This document shows, one piece after another, positions 52,620-61,792 of a stretch of DNA of 64,000 nucleotides (position 1 is the first letter of the stretch; each line of letters begins with the position of its first letter). Position numbers and translations under genes: made by a program. Where the stretch lies: positions 496,001 through 560,000 of the forward strand of contig CAVXEW010000007.1 in the NCBI GenBank assembly GCA_963760965.1, given 5' to 3'. Under the pieces are notes generated by a model. It made no database searches. It was not told the origin of the DNA and worked only from the letters and a program-made list of their open reading frames with translations. The DNA is from Pararhizobium_B sp963760965 (GTDB taxonomy: Bacteria; Pseudomonadota; Alphaproteobacteria; Rhizobiales; Rhizobiaceae).

Positions 52620-53353
52620 GCCCCGAGCAACTCGGCCGCGAGCCCGGGATCGCGATGGAGCACGTCCGCCTCGGCCTCGGCGAATTCTCCGTCGCCTTCG
52701 ATCTCTCGATCGCATCCGGCCGGCTCGCCGCCGTAGTCGGCCCCTCCGGCGCCGGCAAGTCCACGCTCCTGAATCTCGTCGCCGGATTCGAAATTCCGTC
52801 GAGCGGCAGGGTTCTGGTCGCAGGTCGCGACGTCACCCGTCTCGGGCCGGCGCAACGCCCTGTCTCCATGGTCTTTCAGGAAAACAACCTGTTCGCCCAT
52901 CTCGACATCGGGACCAATGTCGGCCTCGGCCTCGATCCCCGGCTCCGGCTTGACGCGCCGGGATGGCAGAAGGTGACCGATGCCCTCGCCCGCGTCGGCC
53001 TCGCAGGATACGCCCGACGCCGTCCCGGCGAGCTCTCCGGCGGAGAGCGCCAGCGGGTGGCTCTCGCCCGGGCGCTGGTGCGCCGTCGCCCCGTCCTGTT
53101 GCTGGACGAACCCTTTGCCGCGCTGGGGCCGGGACTCAAGTCGGACATGCTCGCGCTCATCCGGGAGCTGCACCGGGAGACCGGGATGACGATGCTGATG
53201 GTAACGCACCAGCCGTCGGACGCGTCGGCCATCGCCGACGAGATCGTCTTCGTCTTCGAGGGCCGGATCTCCGCGACGGGCCCGGCGCCTGGCTTCTTCG
53301 AGCGCGGCGACATTGCGGGGCTTGCCGGATACCTCGGCAAAAATGACACATGA
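52616..53353 (+). CDS. thiQ: Thiamine ABC transporter ATP-binding protein
   Basis: The 245-residue ATPase has GPSGAGKST, the Q-loop VFQENNLF, ELSGGERQRVALARAL, LLLDEPFAAL and the H-loop VTHQPSD. It energises thiamine uptake. The start is a GTG inside the thiP stop (GTGA overlap), giving MSPEQLGREPG; no ATG is available before the first strand. The downstream M48 gene is separated by more than 200 nt. Confidence 0.95.
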   Translation: MSPEQLGREPGIAMEHVRLGLGEFSVAFDLSIASGRLAAVVGPSGAGKSTLLNLVAGFEIPSSGRVLVAGRDVTRLGPAQRPVSMVFQENNLFAHLDIGTNVGLGLDPRLRLDAPGWQKVTDALARVGLAGYARRRPGELSGGERQRVALARALVRRRPVLLLDEPFAALGPGLKSDMLALIRELHRETGMTMLMVTHQPSDASAIADEIVFVFEGRISATGPAPGFFERGDIAGLAGYLGKNDT

Positions 53354-53588
53354 CAATGCAAAAAGCGCCACACTTTCGGCACCCTGTGATGGCACGCACC
53401 GATGAAATCGGATAGGAGGAATGCGCGGCAGTCGTCGTTGCCACTGCGGTGGACGATGGCGGGGCGCACCCTTTCGTGGACATGGACATTTTCTTTTCGG
53501 GACTCGCACACTGATCGCAGGCGACGGCACAATTGCCGAAGGGAGGAGCGGAAACGCCGGCGTCGGCCGGCGCTTGGGGCACGCCGCG

Positions 53589-55043
53589 ATGCGCTGGGCC
53601 CTGCTCTCTTTGTTGGCGGTCTCCCTCTCGAGCTGCCAGGCCTTGCTCGACCTGACCAGGGGCGATCCCTCCATCCATCCCTCGCAGACGCCGCAGATCG
53701 TCTCTCAGGTCCAGAAGAACGATCCCAAGGCCAAGCTCGGAGCCCGTGAACATCCGCGCATTCTCGCCACCTATGGCGGGGCGTATCACGACGAGAAGAT
53801 CGACAAGCTGGTTGCGCGCATCGTCGGCTCGCTGACGGCGGTTTCGGAAAATCCCAACCAGACCTACCGCATCACGATACTCAATTCGCCTTCGGTCAAT
53901 GCCTTCGCACTGCCGGGCGGATACATCTACGTCACCCGCGGCCTTCTGGCGCTGGCCGACGACGCTTCGGAAGTCGCAGCTGTCATCGCCCACGAGATGG
54001 GGCACGTGACGGCCAATCACGGCATCGAGCGGCAGCGCTTCGAGGAAGCGCAGAGCATCAACGACCGGGTCGTCTCCGAGGTGCTCTCCGACGAGCTGGC
54101 GAGCAACGCCGCCCTCGCCCAGAGCAAGCTCAAGATCGCCGCCTTCTCGCGCCGGCAGGAACTGCAGGCCGACGCCATCGGCGTCCACATGCTCGGGGAA
54201 GCCGGCTACGACCCCTACGCCCAGGCGCGATTCCTGCAGACGATGGCCGCCTACAGCGAGTTCACCTCCGCCGACCCGAACAAGGACCAGAGCCTCGACT
54301 TCCTCTCGACCCACCCGAGCACGCCGCAGCGCGTCGCGCTGGCGCGCCAGCACGCCGCAGCCTTCGGCCCGGAAGGCGTCGGCAGCCGGGGCCGCGACTA
54401 TTTCCTCGCCGGCATCGATGGGCTGCTCTTCGGCGACCGGCCGCAGGAAGGCTATGTCCGCGGCCGGGTCTTCATGCATCCCCGCCTCGGCGTGCGCTTC
54501 GAGGTTCCGCCCGGCTTCAAGATCAAGAACACGGCGGAAGCCGTGCTGGCGACGGGACCGGACAACCTCGCCATCCGGTTCGACGGCGTCGACGCCAGCG
54601 GCAAGGGCCGGCTGACCGACTACATCGCCAGCGGCTGGGTCTCCGGGCTTCGGCCCGACACGATCCACGCCCTGAGCGTCAACGGGCTGGATGCCGCCGA
54701 TGCCAGGGCGAGCGCGGACAAATGGGACTTCGACGTGGCGGTCGTGCGGGTCGGCGATCGAATCTACCGGTTCCTGACTGCCGCGCCTCGCGGCAGCGAT
54801 CGCCTCGAACCCGTCGCGGCCGCGCTGCGCCAGAGCTTCCGCCGCCTGACGCCGGCGGAGATCGCCTCTCTGAAGCCGCTGCGCGTCCGGGTGATCACTG
54901 TCGGGCCGGGCGACACCGTTGCCTCGGTTTCGCAGAAGATGATGGGTACGGACCGGCCGGAAAAGCTGTTCCGGATCCTGAACGGACTGACGGACGGCCG
55001 GAGGATCTATTCCGGCGAAAAGGTCAAGATAATCGCACAATGA
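53589..55043 (+). CDS. M48 family metalloprotease lipoprotein with C-terminal LysM-like domain
   Basis: The 484-residue product has a lipobox (LLAVSLSSC, Cys at about 17) and an M48 peptidase domain with HEMGH (135-139) and ELQADAIG, the third zinc ligand. A C-terminal VITVGPGDTVASVSQ...ILNGL...IYSGEKVKII segment reads as a LysM module. BepA-like M48 enzymes control outer-membrane protein quality in the periplasm. The ATG at MRWALLSLLAV makes a proper signal peptide. A second ATG at 53421 sits right behind AGGAGGA, but its 56 extra residues are not signal-like. Confidence 0.9.
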   Translation: MRWALLSLLAVSLSSCQALLDLTRGDPSIHPSQTPQIVSQVQKNDPKAKLGAREHPRILATYGGAYHDEKIDKLVARIVGSLTAVSENPNQTYRITILNSPSVNAFALPGGYIYVTRGLLALADDASEVAAVIAHEMGHVTANHGIERQRFEEAQSINDRVVSEVLSDELASNAALAQSKLKIAAFSRRQELQADAIGVHMLGEAGYDPYAQARFLQTMAAYSEFTSADPNKDQSLDFLSTHPSTPQRVALARQHAAAFGPEGVGSRGRDYFLAGIDGLLFGDRPQEGYVRGRVFMHPRLGVRFEVPPGFKIKNTAEAVLATGPDNLAIRFDGVDASGKGRLTDYIASGWVSGLRPDTIHALSVNGLDAADARASADKWDFDVAVVRVGDRIYRFLTAAPRGSDRLEPVAAALRQSFRRLTPAEIASLKPLRVRVITVGPGDTVASVSQKMMGTDRPEKLFRILNGLTDGRRIYSGEKVKIIAQ

Positions 55044-55100
55044 CCCTGCCGTACGGACCGGTCGCGACCTGTCTGCCGACGGGGAACAGCAGCGGCCGAT

Positions 55101-55961
55101 CTACATGGAGGCGATGGCCGGGGTTTCCTTCATCAGGGCGAGCTTCAGCTTCTGCAGGGCGCGGTTTTCGATCTGCCTTACCCGCTCCTTGGATATGCCG
55201 AGCGTCGCTCCGAGGGACTCCAGCGTCGCGCCATCCTCGGCGAGCCGCCTTTCGCGGATGATCTTGAGCTCCCGTGCGTTGAGCGACCCCATGGCGGACC
55301 GCAGCCAGGCGGAGCGCCTCTCGTCGTCGATCATCGTCCCGACCTGCTCGTCGGGCAGCGGGTCCTCGCTGGGAATGAACTCCATCCGGTCCGAACTGCC
55401 GGACTCCGAATCCATGACGGGGGCGTTCAAAGAGGTGTCGGGACCGGAGAGCCGCGCATCCATGAATGCGACGTCCTTCACGCGGACGCGAAGTGCGGCC
55501 GCGATCTCCGCGTGGATCGCGGTGTCGGTCAGCTTCTGGTCACCCTGCGACAATTTGGCGCGCAGGCGACGGAGGTTGAAGAAGAGAGCCTTCTGGGCAG
55601 AACTCGTGCCGCCCCGGACGATGGACCAGTTGCGCAGGATGTAGTCCTGCATCGACGCGCGGATCCACCACGTGGCGTAGGTCGAGAAGCGCACCTCGCG
55701 CTCCGGTTCGAACCGCGCCGCCGCTTCCAGCAGCCCGACATGGCCTTCCTGCACCAGGTCGCTCATCGGCAGGCCGAAATTGCGGAACCGCGAAGCCATG
55801 GCAATGACGAGTCGCATGTGGGACGTGGTGATCTTGTGGAGCGCATCCTGATCCTTCTGCTCCTTCCAGCGTACTGCCAGATCGTGCTCCTCGTCCCGCT
55901 CGAGATAGGGCGCCGACATCGCTGCCTTGATCATTTGCCGCCGAGCTGAAACTTCTGTCAT
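55101..55961 (-). CDS. rpoH2: Heat-shock sigma factor, RpoH2 type
   Basis: The 286-residue sigma-32 family protein has region 2 (FGLPMSDLVQEGHVGLLEAAARFEPEREVRFSTYATWWIRASMQDYILRNWSIVR), the RpoH box QKALFFNLRR, and region 4 (LGISKERVRQIENRALQKLK). The GGTSSAQKALFFNL stretch fits the RpoH2 branch of Alphaproteobacteria, which answers oxidative and general stress. A GGAGAAGC site precedes MTEVSARR. An EcfG-type promoter lies upstream. It converges with the M48 gene. Confidence 0.92.
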   Translation of the reverse strand: MTEVSARRQMIKAAMSAPYLERDEEHDLAVRWKEQKDQDALHKITTSHMRLVIAMASRFRNFGLPMSDLVQEGHVGLLEAAARFEPEREVRFSTYATWWIRASMQDYILRNWSIVRGGTSSAQKALFFNLRRLRAKLSQGDQKLTDTAIHAEIAAALRVRVKDVAFMDARLSGPDTSLNAPVMDSESGSSDRMEFIPSEDPLPDEQVGTMIDDERRSAWLRSAMGSLNARELKIIRERRLAEDGATLESLGATLGISKERVRQIENRALQKLKLALMKETPAIASM

Positions 55962-56058
55962 GATGCTTCTCCGAACTCGCTGCTGTGAGGCCATTACGCG
56001 GTGGAGGGCAGGCCGGATCAATCCACGCTCCGGTGACGCAGTGTTCACCTGAAGCCGG

Positions 56059-56083
56059 AACCTGCGAGAGGCCGGTTGGTTCC
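56059..56083 (-). promoter_or_regulatory. EcfG (general stress sigma) type promoter of rpoH2
   Basis: On the minus strand GGAAC (56083-56079), 16 nt, GGTT (56062-56059) matches GGAAC-N16-17-(c)GTT, the sequence used by EcfG/RpoE2. The leader to rpoH2 would be about 90 nt. The same motif also reads correctly on the plus strand (GGAAC 56057-56061, GGTT 56078-56081). Confidence 0.65.
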
Positions 56084-56110
56084 GCCGCTTAGACTAATGT
56101 CCGAAACGAA

Positions 56111-56136
56111 GAAGCCCGGCTTGGGGGCCGGGCTTC
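56111..56136 (-). terminator. Terminator hairpin downstream of carD
   Basis: GAAGCCCGGC (56111-56120) and GCCGGGCTTC (56127-56136) form a perfect 10-bp stem around 6 nt. On the carD strand it is followed by CGTTTCGG, a short T-run. It separates carD from rpoH2. Confidence 0.7.
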
Positions 56137-56157
56137 GGTCTGGTTCAGCAGGTGAGC

Positions 56158-56727
56158 CTATGCGGCTTCTTCCTGTGCTTCCTCTTCCTCCACGCTCTTT
56201 CCGCGCTTCGGACCCTTGTTCAGATTCACCTCGATAAGGCGCACGGCCTCCGTCTCGGACATCTTCTGGACGGCCGCGATCTCGCGCGCCATCCGGTCGA
56301 GCGCAGCCTCGTAGAGCTGCCGTTCGGAATAGGACTGCTCCGGCTGGTTCTCTGCCCGATAAAGATCCCGCACCACCTCCGCGATGGAGATCAGGTCGCC
56401 GGAATTGATCTTGGCGTCATACTCCTGCGCACGGCGGGACCACATGGTGCGCTTCACCCGGGCGCGTCCCTGAACGACCTTCAGCGAACGCTCGACGAAA
56501 TCCGTCTCCGACAGCTTGCGCATGCCGATGTTCATGGCCTTCGTCACCGGGACCTTTAGCCGCATCTTGTCCTTCTCGAAATCAATGACAAAAAGCTCGA
56601 GCGTATGGCCGGCAACTTCCTGCTCCTCTATGGCCACGATCTGGCCGACGCCGTGAGCCGGGTACACGATCGACTCGCCGGTCTTGAAACCCTGGCGCTG
56701 AGAAGATTTCTTTTGCTGGATCGTCAT
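56158..56727 (-). CDS. carD: CarD family transcriptional regulator
   Basis: The 189-residue protein has the N-terminal RNA-polymerase-interaction domain (GESIVYPAHGVGQIVAIEEQEV) and a helical DNA-binding domain (SRRAQEYDAKINSGDLISIAEVVRDLYR). CarD stabilises open promoter complexes, notably at rRNA promoters. The tail is acidic (VEEEEAQEEAA). It follows fdxA on the same strand with a 424-nt gap, so it probably has its own promoter. Confidence 0.95.
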   Translation of the reverse strand: MTIQQKKSSQRQGFKTGESIVYPAHGVGQIVAIEEQEVAGHTLELFVIDFEKDKMRLKVPVTKAMNIGMRKLSETDFVERSLKVVQGRARVKRTMWSRRAQEYDAKINSGDLISIAEVVRDLYRAENQPEQSYSERQLYEAALDRMAREIAAVQKMSETEAVRLIEVNLNKGPKRGKSVEEEEAQEEAA

Positions 56728-57151
56728 GCGATTACGTAACTCCCTGTTACAATCCGGCCTGGCGCCGGTTCGGGCGTAAGGCCCGCAAGAAATACGGCAG
56801 ATCGCCCTCGGGCAATCGATCCGAAAAGAGGTTCCTGTTCACGAGGGATCCCGAAAACCGGTTCGCGCGGGAACAAAGCGCTGAAGCAGCCGATCGCCGC
56901 TTCCCTGATGAATGTGCCGCGTTTGCAAGGACCGGATTGGCTTTCGTGATGTTCGCGCGCACCATTCGTGAGGTGCGCTTCAGGACAGTGTCGTTAACCT
57001 ATCATAAAAAACGGAATAAATCAATAATTTGCATGTAGCCGCGGCCAGCTGGCCGAAGCGTTCCGAACAAGGCCGTCCGGCGAAATAATCCGCTCCCGAA
57101 CCCTCTGCCGGATGGAACAAAATGTCGCAGGGCGTCCGAAGCCACCTGTTC
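56728..57151. other. Intergenic region between fdxA and carD
   Basis: No convincing gene lies in these 424 nt. An AT-rich block (about 56995-57035) carries a possible carD promoter on the minus strand: TTGATT, 17 nt, TAGGTT. A CGGCCAGCTGGCCG palindrome sits at 57042-57055. A 72-codon ORF (56747-56965) lacks a ribosome binding site and family similarity and is not annotated. Confidence 0.5.
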
Positions 57152-57490
57152 TCAATCGCCCTCCCCGGGATCGGCCGAGAAGAACTTCTCGTACTTTTCC
57201 TCAACGCCGTCATAGTCCTTGGCATCCGCCGGAGGGTCGCGCTTGACCGTGATGTTCGGCCATTTCTCGGCATATTCCGTGTTGATCTGCAGCCACCTGT
57301 CGAGCCCGGGCTCGGTATCCGGCTTGATCGCCTCCGCGGGGCATTCCGGCTCGCACACGCCGCAATCGATGCATTCGTCCGGATGGATGACGAGCATGTT
57401 CTCGCCCTCATAGAAGCAGTCGACCGGACACACCTCGACGCAATCCATGTATTTGCAGCGGATGCAGTTGTCGGTGACGATATACGTCAT
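57152..57490 (-). CDS. fdxA: 7Fe ferredoxin FdxA
   Basis: The 112-residue protein has two cluster motifs: C9-x2-C12-x4-C17-x3-C21 and C40-x2-C43-x2-C46-x3-C50. The arrangement MTYIVTDNCIRCKYMDCVEVCP is typical of FdxA, carrying [3Fe-4S] and [4Fe-4S] clusters. It is a cytosolic electron carrier. It lies downstream of the S4 protein and helicase on the same strand; the cluster helicase-S4-fdxA-carD is familiar in rhizobia. Confidence 0.96.
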   Translation of the reverse strand: MTYIVTDNCIRCKYMDCVEVCPVDCFYEGENMLVIHPDECIDCGVCEPECPAEAIKPDTEPGLDRWLQINTEYAEKWPNITVKRDPPADAKDYDGVEEKYEKFFSADPGEGD

Positions 57491-57643
57491 GAGGTACTCC
57501 AGCGGAACAATCTGTGCATTCGGCGGTGAGGTAGCGAGTTTGCCTGCCGATGGCAAGGCCGAAGCCTTCTCCCTCCGGCGCCTTGGAGAAATAGATTTCC
57601 GCAGGAGGCAGAACGCTTCGGCGAGGCGCGCGGCGACGCTTCC

Positions 57644-58045
57644 TCAGTTCTTGCCTCGCTCGCCGGCCTCCTCCCTTGCGCGGTCGAGCTGGCGGCGTTC
57701 GCGTTTCGTCGGCCGGCCTGCGCCTGCCTCGCGCAAGGGCGGCAACGCCGACGCCAGGCGCTCTGCCTTCGGGACGGGCGGCGGAGTCCGGTCCTCGTAA
57801 AGCAGCCGCGCCTCCGGGTGCGGCCCCCGCCTCTCGCCGGGGGCGAGGATCTCGAGAACGCGCACCTGCCGGTCCAGGGTAACCGTGAGGGTGTCGCCGA
57901 CCTTCACGACATGGCTGGCCTGGGTGATCTTGTCGCCGTTTACGCGTACCCGTCCTGCCTGCGCCAGTCTCGCCGCAAGCGAGCGCGACTTGGTGACGCG
58001 CGCGAAGAAAAGCCACTTGTCGATGCGCTGGCCGGCTCCGGTCAC
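57644..58045 (-). CDS. S4 domain RNA-binding protein (Hsp15-like)
   Basis: The 133-residue basic protein has an S4 domain at its N-terminus (RIDKWLFFARVTKSRSLAARLAQAGRVRVNG, then VKVGDTLTV) and an arginine-rich C-terminus (AGRPTKRERRQLDRAREEAGERG). Hsp15 in E. coli binds stalled 50S subunits with nascent chains. It sits 16 nt downstream of the helicase gene, so the two are likely co-transcribed. Confidence 0.93.
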   Translation of the reverse strand: MTGAGQRIDKWLFFARVTKSRSLAARLAQAGRVRVNGDKITQASHVVKVGDTLTVTLDRQVRVLEILAPGERRGPHPEARLLYEDRTPPPVPKAERLASALPPLREAGAGRPTKRERRQLDRAREEAGERGKN

Positions 58046-58061
58046 GGCACGCGCACCCCCC

Positions 58062-61000
58062 TCATTTCTTCATCTGCTCCTTCAGGGCCGCGAGCTTGGC
58101 AAAGGGCGAATCGGGGTCGATCGGCTTGTCCTTCCTCGGCGGACGCCCGGCCTTGCCGCCATCGCCGCGCCGCTGCTGCCCGTCGTGCTTGTTTTCGCGC
58201 GAGGGGCGTCCCCCGGGCTTGCTGCCCTTGTTCTTGAAGCCCGGCTTTCCATGCGGGCGCTCGCGGCCTTCGCCCCCGGCGGGGCGACCGCGATTGCCGC
58301 CGCGCCCGTGCTCGTTTCGGCCCAGCGGTCGCCAGAGCAGGACCGGCTTCGGGGCTTCCTCCTGCGCAGCCGCGCCTTCGCCAGCCCCCTCAGCGTCTCC
58401 TGCGGCCACCGTCACTTTTTCGCCAGTCCGCGTCGCATCGCCTGCCGTCTCGCTCGCATCGCCGGCGGTCTCGGTCGCATCGCCGCCCGCACCCGTTTCG
58501 GCTGGAACTCCGGCGGCTTGCGAAGCTTCCGCCGGCACCGCCCCGGCAAGGGCCGCCTCGACAGGAGCCGCCTCGACAGGAGCCGAGGCTTCGGCCGGCG
58601 CGGCGACTGCCTCACCTGCCGGAAGCGCCCTTTCCCTGTTCTTCTTCTCGACGACCGGCCCCGCGACGGATGCGGCATCGTCTTTCGCCGGACCGGCCCG
58701 GTCCATTGAAGCGACGTGCGCTGCCGCCTCTTCCGGCGGAACCACGTCGGCACGGTAACCGAGTCCCTTGAGTATCTCCTCTATGTCGTCCTGAGTGGCG
58801 CCGAGTATGGAGAGCATCGCCGGTGTCGTGGTGAAGCGCCGGCCGTCATAGCCGCCCTCGGGGCGTGGCGCCTTGCCGGGTGTCCATTGCAGCGCCGGGC
58901 GGATCAGGTCCGAGAGTCTCTCCAGGATGTCGATGCGGACGGCGCGCTTTCCGAGGAAACGGAAGCCTGCGAGCTTGTAGAAGCTGCGCTCGAACGCCGG
59001 GTCGGTGACGATCGACGTCCGCCCGGCCGCGAGCATCGCGATCAGGTCGCCATAGCCCGGCCTGTCGAAGCCGTCGTTCTTCAAGGCCCAAAGCATCGTG
59101 ATCAGCTCGGCAGGCGCCGGCTTCAGAAGCGCCGGCATGAAGATGTGGTATGCGCCGAAACGCACGCCGTACCGACGCAGCGAGCCGCGCGCTTCCTGGT
59201 CGAGTGCCTTGACGTCCTCGGCCACGTCGCGCCGGAAGAGAACACCGAGATTCTCCACGAGCTGGAAGGCAAGGCCCTTTGCCAGGCCCTCCAGGTCTTC
59301 CGCTCGCGAAAGGTCGTCGAGCGGCTTGAGCACGCTGGCGATCTGATGGTTCACGAAGCGCTCGACGCGCGCCGCCACGAAGTCGCGGGCCGCGCCCGCG
59401 AGGTCATTGTCGGCGAGCAGGATGATGCGTGGCCGCATGACGCTGTCGGAAGCCGCCAGCTTCCCGACCGGGTCCCCGAGCCAGCGCACGATGCCGTCCG
59501 AACCGAGAGCGAAATCGCCGTTGCCGCTGGCATGGAGCCGGGCCGCGCGCGCCTCGTATTCGAGTGCAAGGGCCTTCTGGGCGGCCGCAAGCACGGCCTT
59601 TGCATCGGGTCCTTCCGCATTCTGGTCCGGCACGAAGCGGAAGCCGGCCAACTGGCCGACATGGTGCCCTTCGACATAGACGTCGCCGTCAACACTGATT
59701 TCAGCTTCGAGCATTGCGTTCTCTCTCAAGCGCTTCATGAGCAGGGAAGTCCTGCGGTCAACGAAGCGTTTCGTCAACCTTTCATGCAGGGCGTCCGACA
59801 GTCGATCCTCGATTTCCCGGGTCTTTTCCTGCCAGTGTTCCGGATCGGCAAGCCAGCCGGGGCGGTGGGAAACGTATGTCCAAGTCCGTATCTGCGCAAT
59901 CCTGCCCGATAGCGTCTCGATATCGCCCTCGGTTCGGTCGGCCCGCCGCACCTGCGCAGCCAGGAAGTCCTCGTTCACGTTTCCGGCGCGAATCAGGTCC
60001 GTGAATATGGTTCCGATCAGCTCGGCGTGCTGGGCCGGCGTTATGCGGCGATAGTCCGGCAGCGCGCAGGTTTCCCAGAGCGTTTCGATGCGCGACGGGG
60101 AGGAGGCGAGGTCGGCCACGTCCGGAAAGCGCGCAAGGTGCTCGAGCGCCTGCTGGTCGACCGCCGGAAGCGCGCGCGTCAGTCCGCCGACGGGAGGTGG
60201 GGCATCGAGGCTGTTGCGCAGGGACGCCAGGCTGGAGAAATCCATCTCCTTGCTGCGCCACTGCAGGACCTTCACCGGCTCGAACTCGTGTGATTCTATG
60301 CGTTCGACGATCTCCTCGCCGAGCGGGTCGGTGCGTCCGGTCACTCCGAACGTCCCGTCATTGACGTGGCGGCCGGCGCGGCCCGCGATCTGTCCCAGTT
60401 CGGCCGGATTGAGCGGACGGAACTGGTAGCCGTCGAACTTTCGGTCCTGCGCGAAGGCGACATGGTCCACGTCGAGGTTGAGCCCCATCCCGATCGCGTC
60501 GGTCGCCACGAGATACTCGACGTCTCCGGACTGGTAGAGGGCTACCTGCGCATTGCGCGTGCGCGGGCTGAGCGCGCCCATCACCACCGCCGCGCCGCCG
60601 CGCTGCCGCCGCACCAACTCGGCGATCGCGTAGACCTCGTCGGCGGAAAATGCGACGATCGCCGTGCGCCGCGGCAGCCGCGTGATCTTCTTCGAACCCG
60701 CATAGAGAAGCTGGGAAAGGCGCGGCCGGCCGACGACTGCGAGCCCGGGCAACAGCGCCTCGAGAATGCCGCGCATCGTTCCGGCGCCGAGCAGGAGCGT
60801 CTCCTCGCGGCCCCGCAGGTGCAATATCCGGTCGGTGAAGATGTGGCCGCGCTCGAGATCCGCCGCAAGCTGCACCTCGTCGATCGCCACGAAGGCGGCG
60901 CTCGTCTCGCGCGGCATCGCCTCCACCGTGCAGACGGCGAAGCGAGCACCCGGCGGAGAGATCTTCTCCTCTCCCGTTACCAGCGATACGTTGCCGGCGC

Positions 61001-61196
61001 CGACGCGCGCCGCCACGCGGTGGTAGACCTCGCGCGCGAGAAGCCTGAGGGGAAGACCTATGACGCCAGACCGGTGCGCGATCATCCGCTCGATCGCATA
61101 GTGCGTCTTGCCGGTATTGGTTGGTCCGAGCACCGCGGTCACACCGCGGCCGCTCAGGATCATGGGGCCGCCTTGAGCGGGATTCGAATGAAGCAT
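58062..61196 (-). CDS. SUV3/MgpS-type superfamily 2 helicase with low-complexity tail
   Basis: The 1044-residue protein has GPTNTGKTH (about 21-29), the DEVQ Walker B (about 103), SPRTRNAQVALYQSG and QIAGRAGRH motif VI, as in the mitochondrial SUV3 helicase. Its C-terminal 200 residues are low complexity: Ala/Glu/Pro repeats, then Thr/Gly/Asp repeats (DATETAGDASETAG), then a Gly/Arg/Lys-rich RNA-binding-like tail. The start is at MLHSNPAQGG or 11 residues later (MILSGRG). It may act in RNA turnover; this is inferred from SUV3. Confidence 0.92.
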   Translation of the reverse strand: MLHSNPAQGGPMILSGRGVTAVLGPTNTGKTHYAIERMIAHRSGVIGLPLRLLAREVYHRVAARVGAGNVSLVTGEEKISPPGARFAVCTVEAMPRETSAAFVAIDEVQLAADLERGHIFTDRILHLRGREETLLLGAGTMRGILEALLPGLAVVGRPRLSQLLYAGSKKITRLPRRTAIVAFSADEVYAIAELVRRQRGGAAVVMGALSPRTRNAQVALYQSGDVEYLVATDAIGMGLNLDVDHVAFAQDRKFDGYQFRPLNPAELGQIAGRAGRHVNDGTFGVTGRTDPLGEEIVERIESHEFEPVKVLQWRSKEMDFSSLASLRNSLDAPPPVGGLTRALPAVDQQALEHLARFPDVADLASSPSRIETLWETCALPDYRRITPAQHAELIGTIFTDLIRAGNVNEDFLAAQVRRADRTEGDIETLSGRIAQIRTWTYVSHRPGWLADPEHWQEKTREIEDRLSDALHERLTKRFVDRRTSLLMKRLRENAMLEAEISVDGDVYVEGHHVGQLAGFRFVPDQNAEGPDAKAVLAAAQKALALEYEARAARLHASGNGDFALGSDGIVRWLGDPVGKLAASDSVMRPRIILLADNDLAGAARDFVAARVERFVNHQIASVLKPLDDLSRAEDLEGLAKGLAFQLVENLGVLFRRDVAEDVKALDQEARGSLRRYGVRFGAYHIFMPALLKPAPAELITMLWALKNDGFDRPGYGDLIAMLAAGRTSIVTDPAFERSFYKLAGFRFLGKRAVRIDILERLSDLIRPALQWTPGKAPRPEGGYDGRRFTTTPAMLSILGATQDDIEEILKGLGYRADVVPPEEAAAHVASMDRAGPAKDDAASVAGPVVEKKNRERALPAGEAVAAPAEASAPVEAAPVEAALAGAVPAEASQAAGVPAETGAGGDATETAGDASETAGDATRTGEKVTVAAGDAEGAGEGAAAQEEAPKPVLLWRPLGRNEHGRGGNRGRPAGGEGRERPHGKPGFKNKGSKPGGRPSRENKHDGQQRRGDGGKAGRPPRKDKPIDPDSPFAKLAALKEQMKK

Positions 61197-61792
61197 CAGG
61201 CAACAATCTGTGGTTTCGGGCACCCGGCAGGCGAAGCGTCCCTGACCCGGCATATGGGCCCAAGCGAGTCGAAAATCCACCCCGTCGACATCGACCGGAA
61301 CAGGCCCGGAACGAATCGGAGACGAATCGCTGACACAAGCTGATTCAGGGTTTGTTCACCGCTATATCTTCGCTCCGGCACCCGCCTGGACACCACATCC
61401 TGAATCCCGGCCCGAATCGCGACTTTCATGCGCCTTGCCGCCGCCAGGTTGTGGCAAGAGGATTCCGCAGATGCGACGATCAATTCAGACAACATCCTGG
61501 AATCCCCTCGGGAATTCGGACCGCCCGCGCCTGCCGGCCAGCCGCGGCCCGCCGCTCGGGCGATCCCTGGAGAGAAGCGAAGCGCGGTCCGGCCGGGGCC
61601 GGGGCAACCGCGCGCGCCCCCGTGCCCCTGCTGTCGGGAAGCCGCCGCTGCCGTGCCACCGCACGCTCCGCGCGAAGTCCATGTGGCCGCTGCGGGGCGG
61701 CACGATGCCTTGCGAGCGCCGCGGACCGCGGCACGAGCCGCCTTCCGCGACACACACGCATGGCGAGTCCGCCGACCTGCGCGGTTCCGGGA
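61197..61792. other. Intergenic region between the helicase gene and phbB
   Basis: Both neighbours are on the minus strand. The 596 nt hold open frames on both strands that are Arg/Pro/Ala-rich and match no family. The helicase promoter should lie in 61197-61400, where the sequence is least GC-rich. No T-tailed hairpin for phbB was found. Confidence 0.5.

Noticed and set aside
56747..56965. 72-codon ORF upstream of carD
   Set aside because: No ribosome binding site, no family similarity, and it lies in the probable carD leader.
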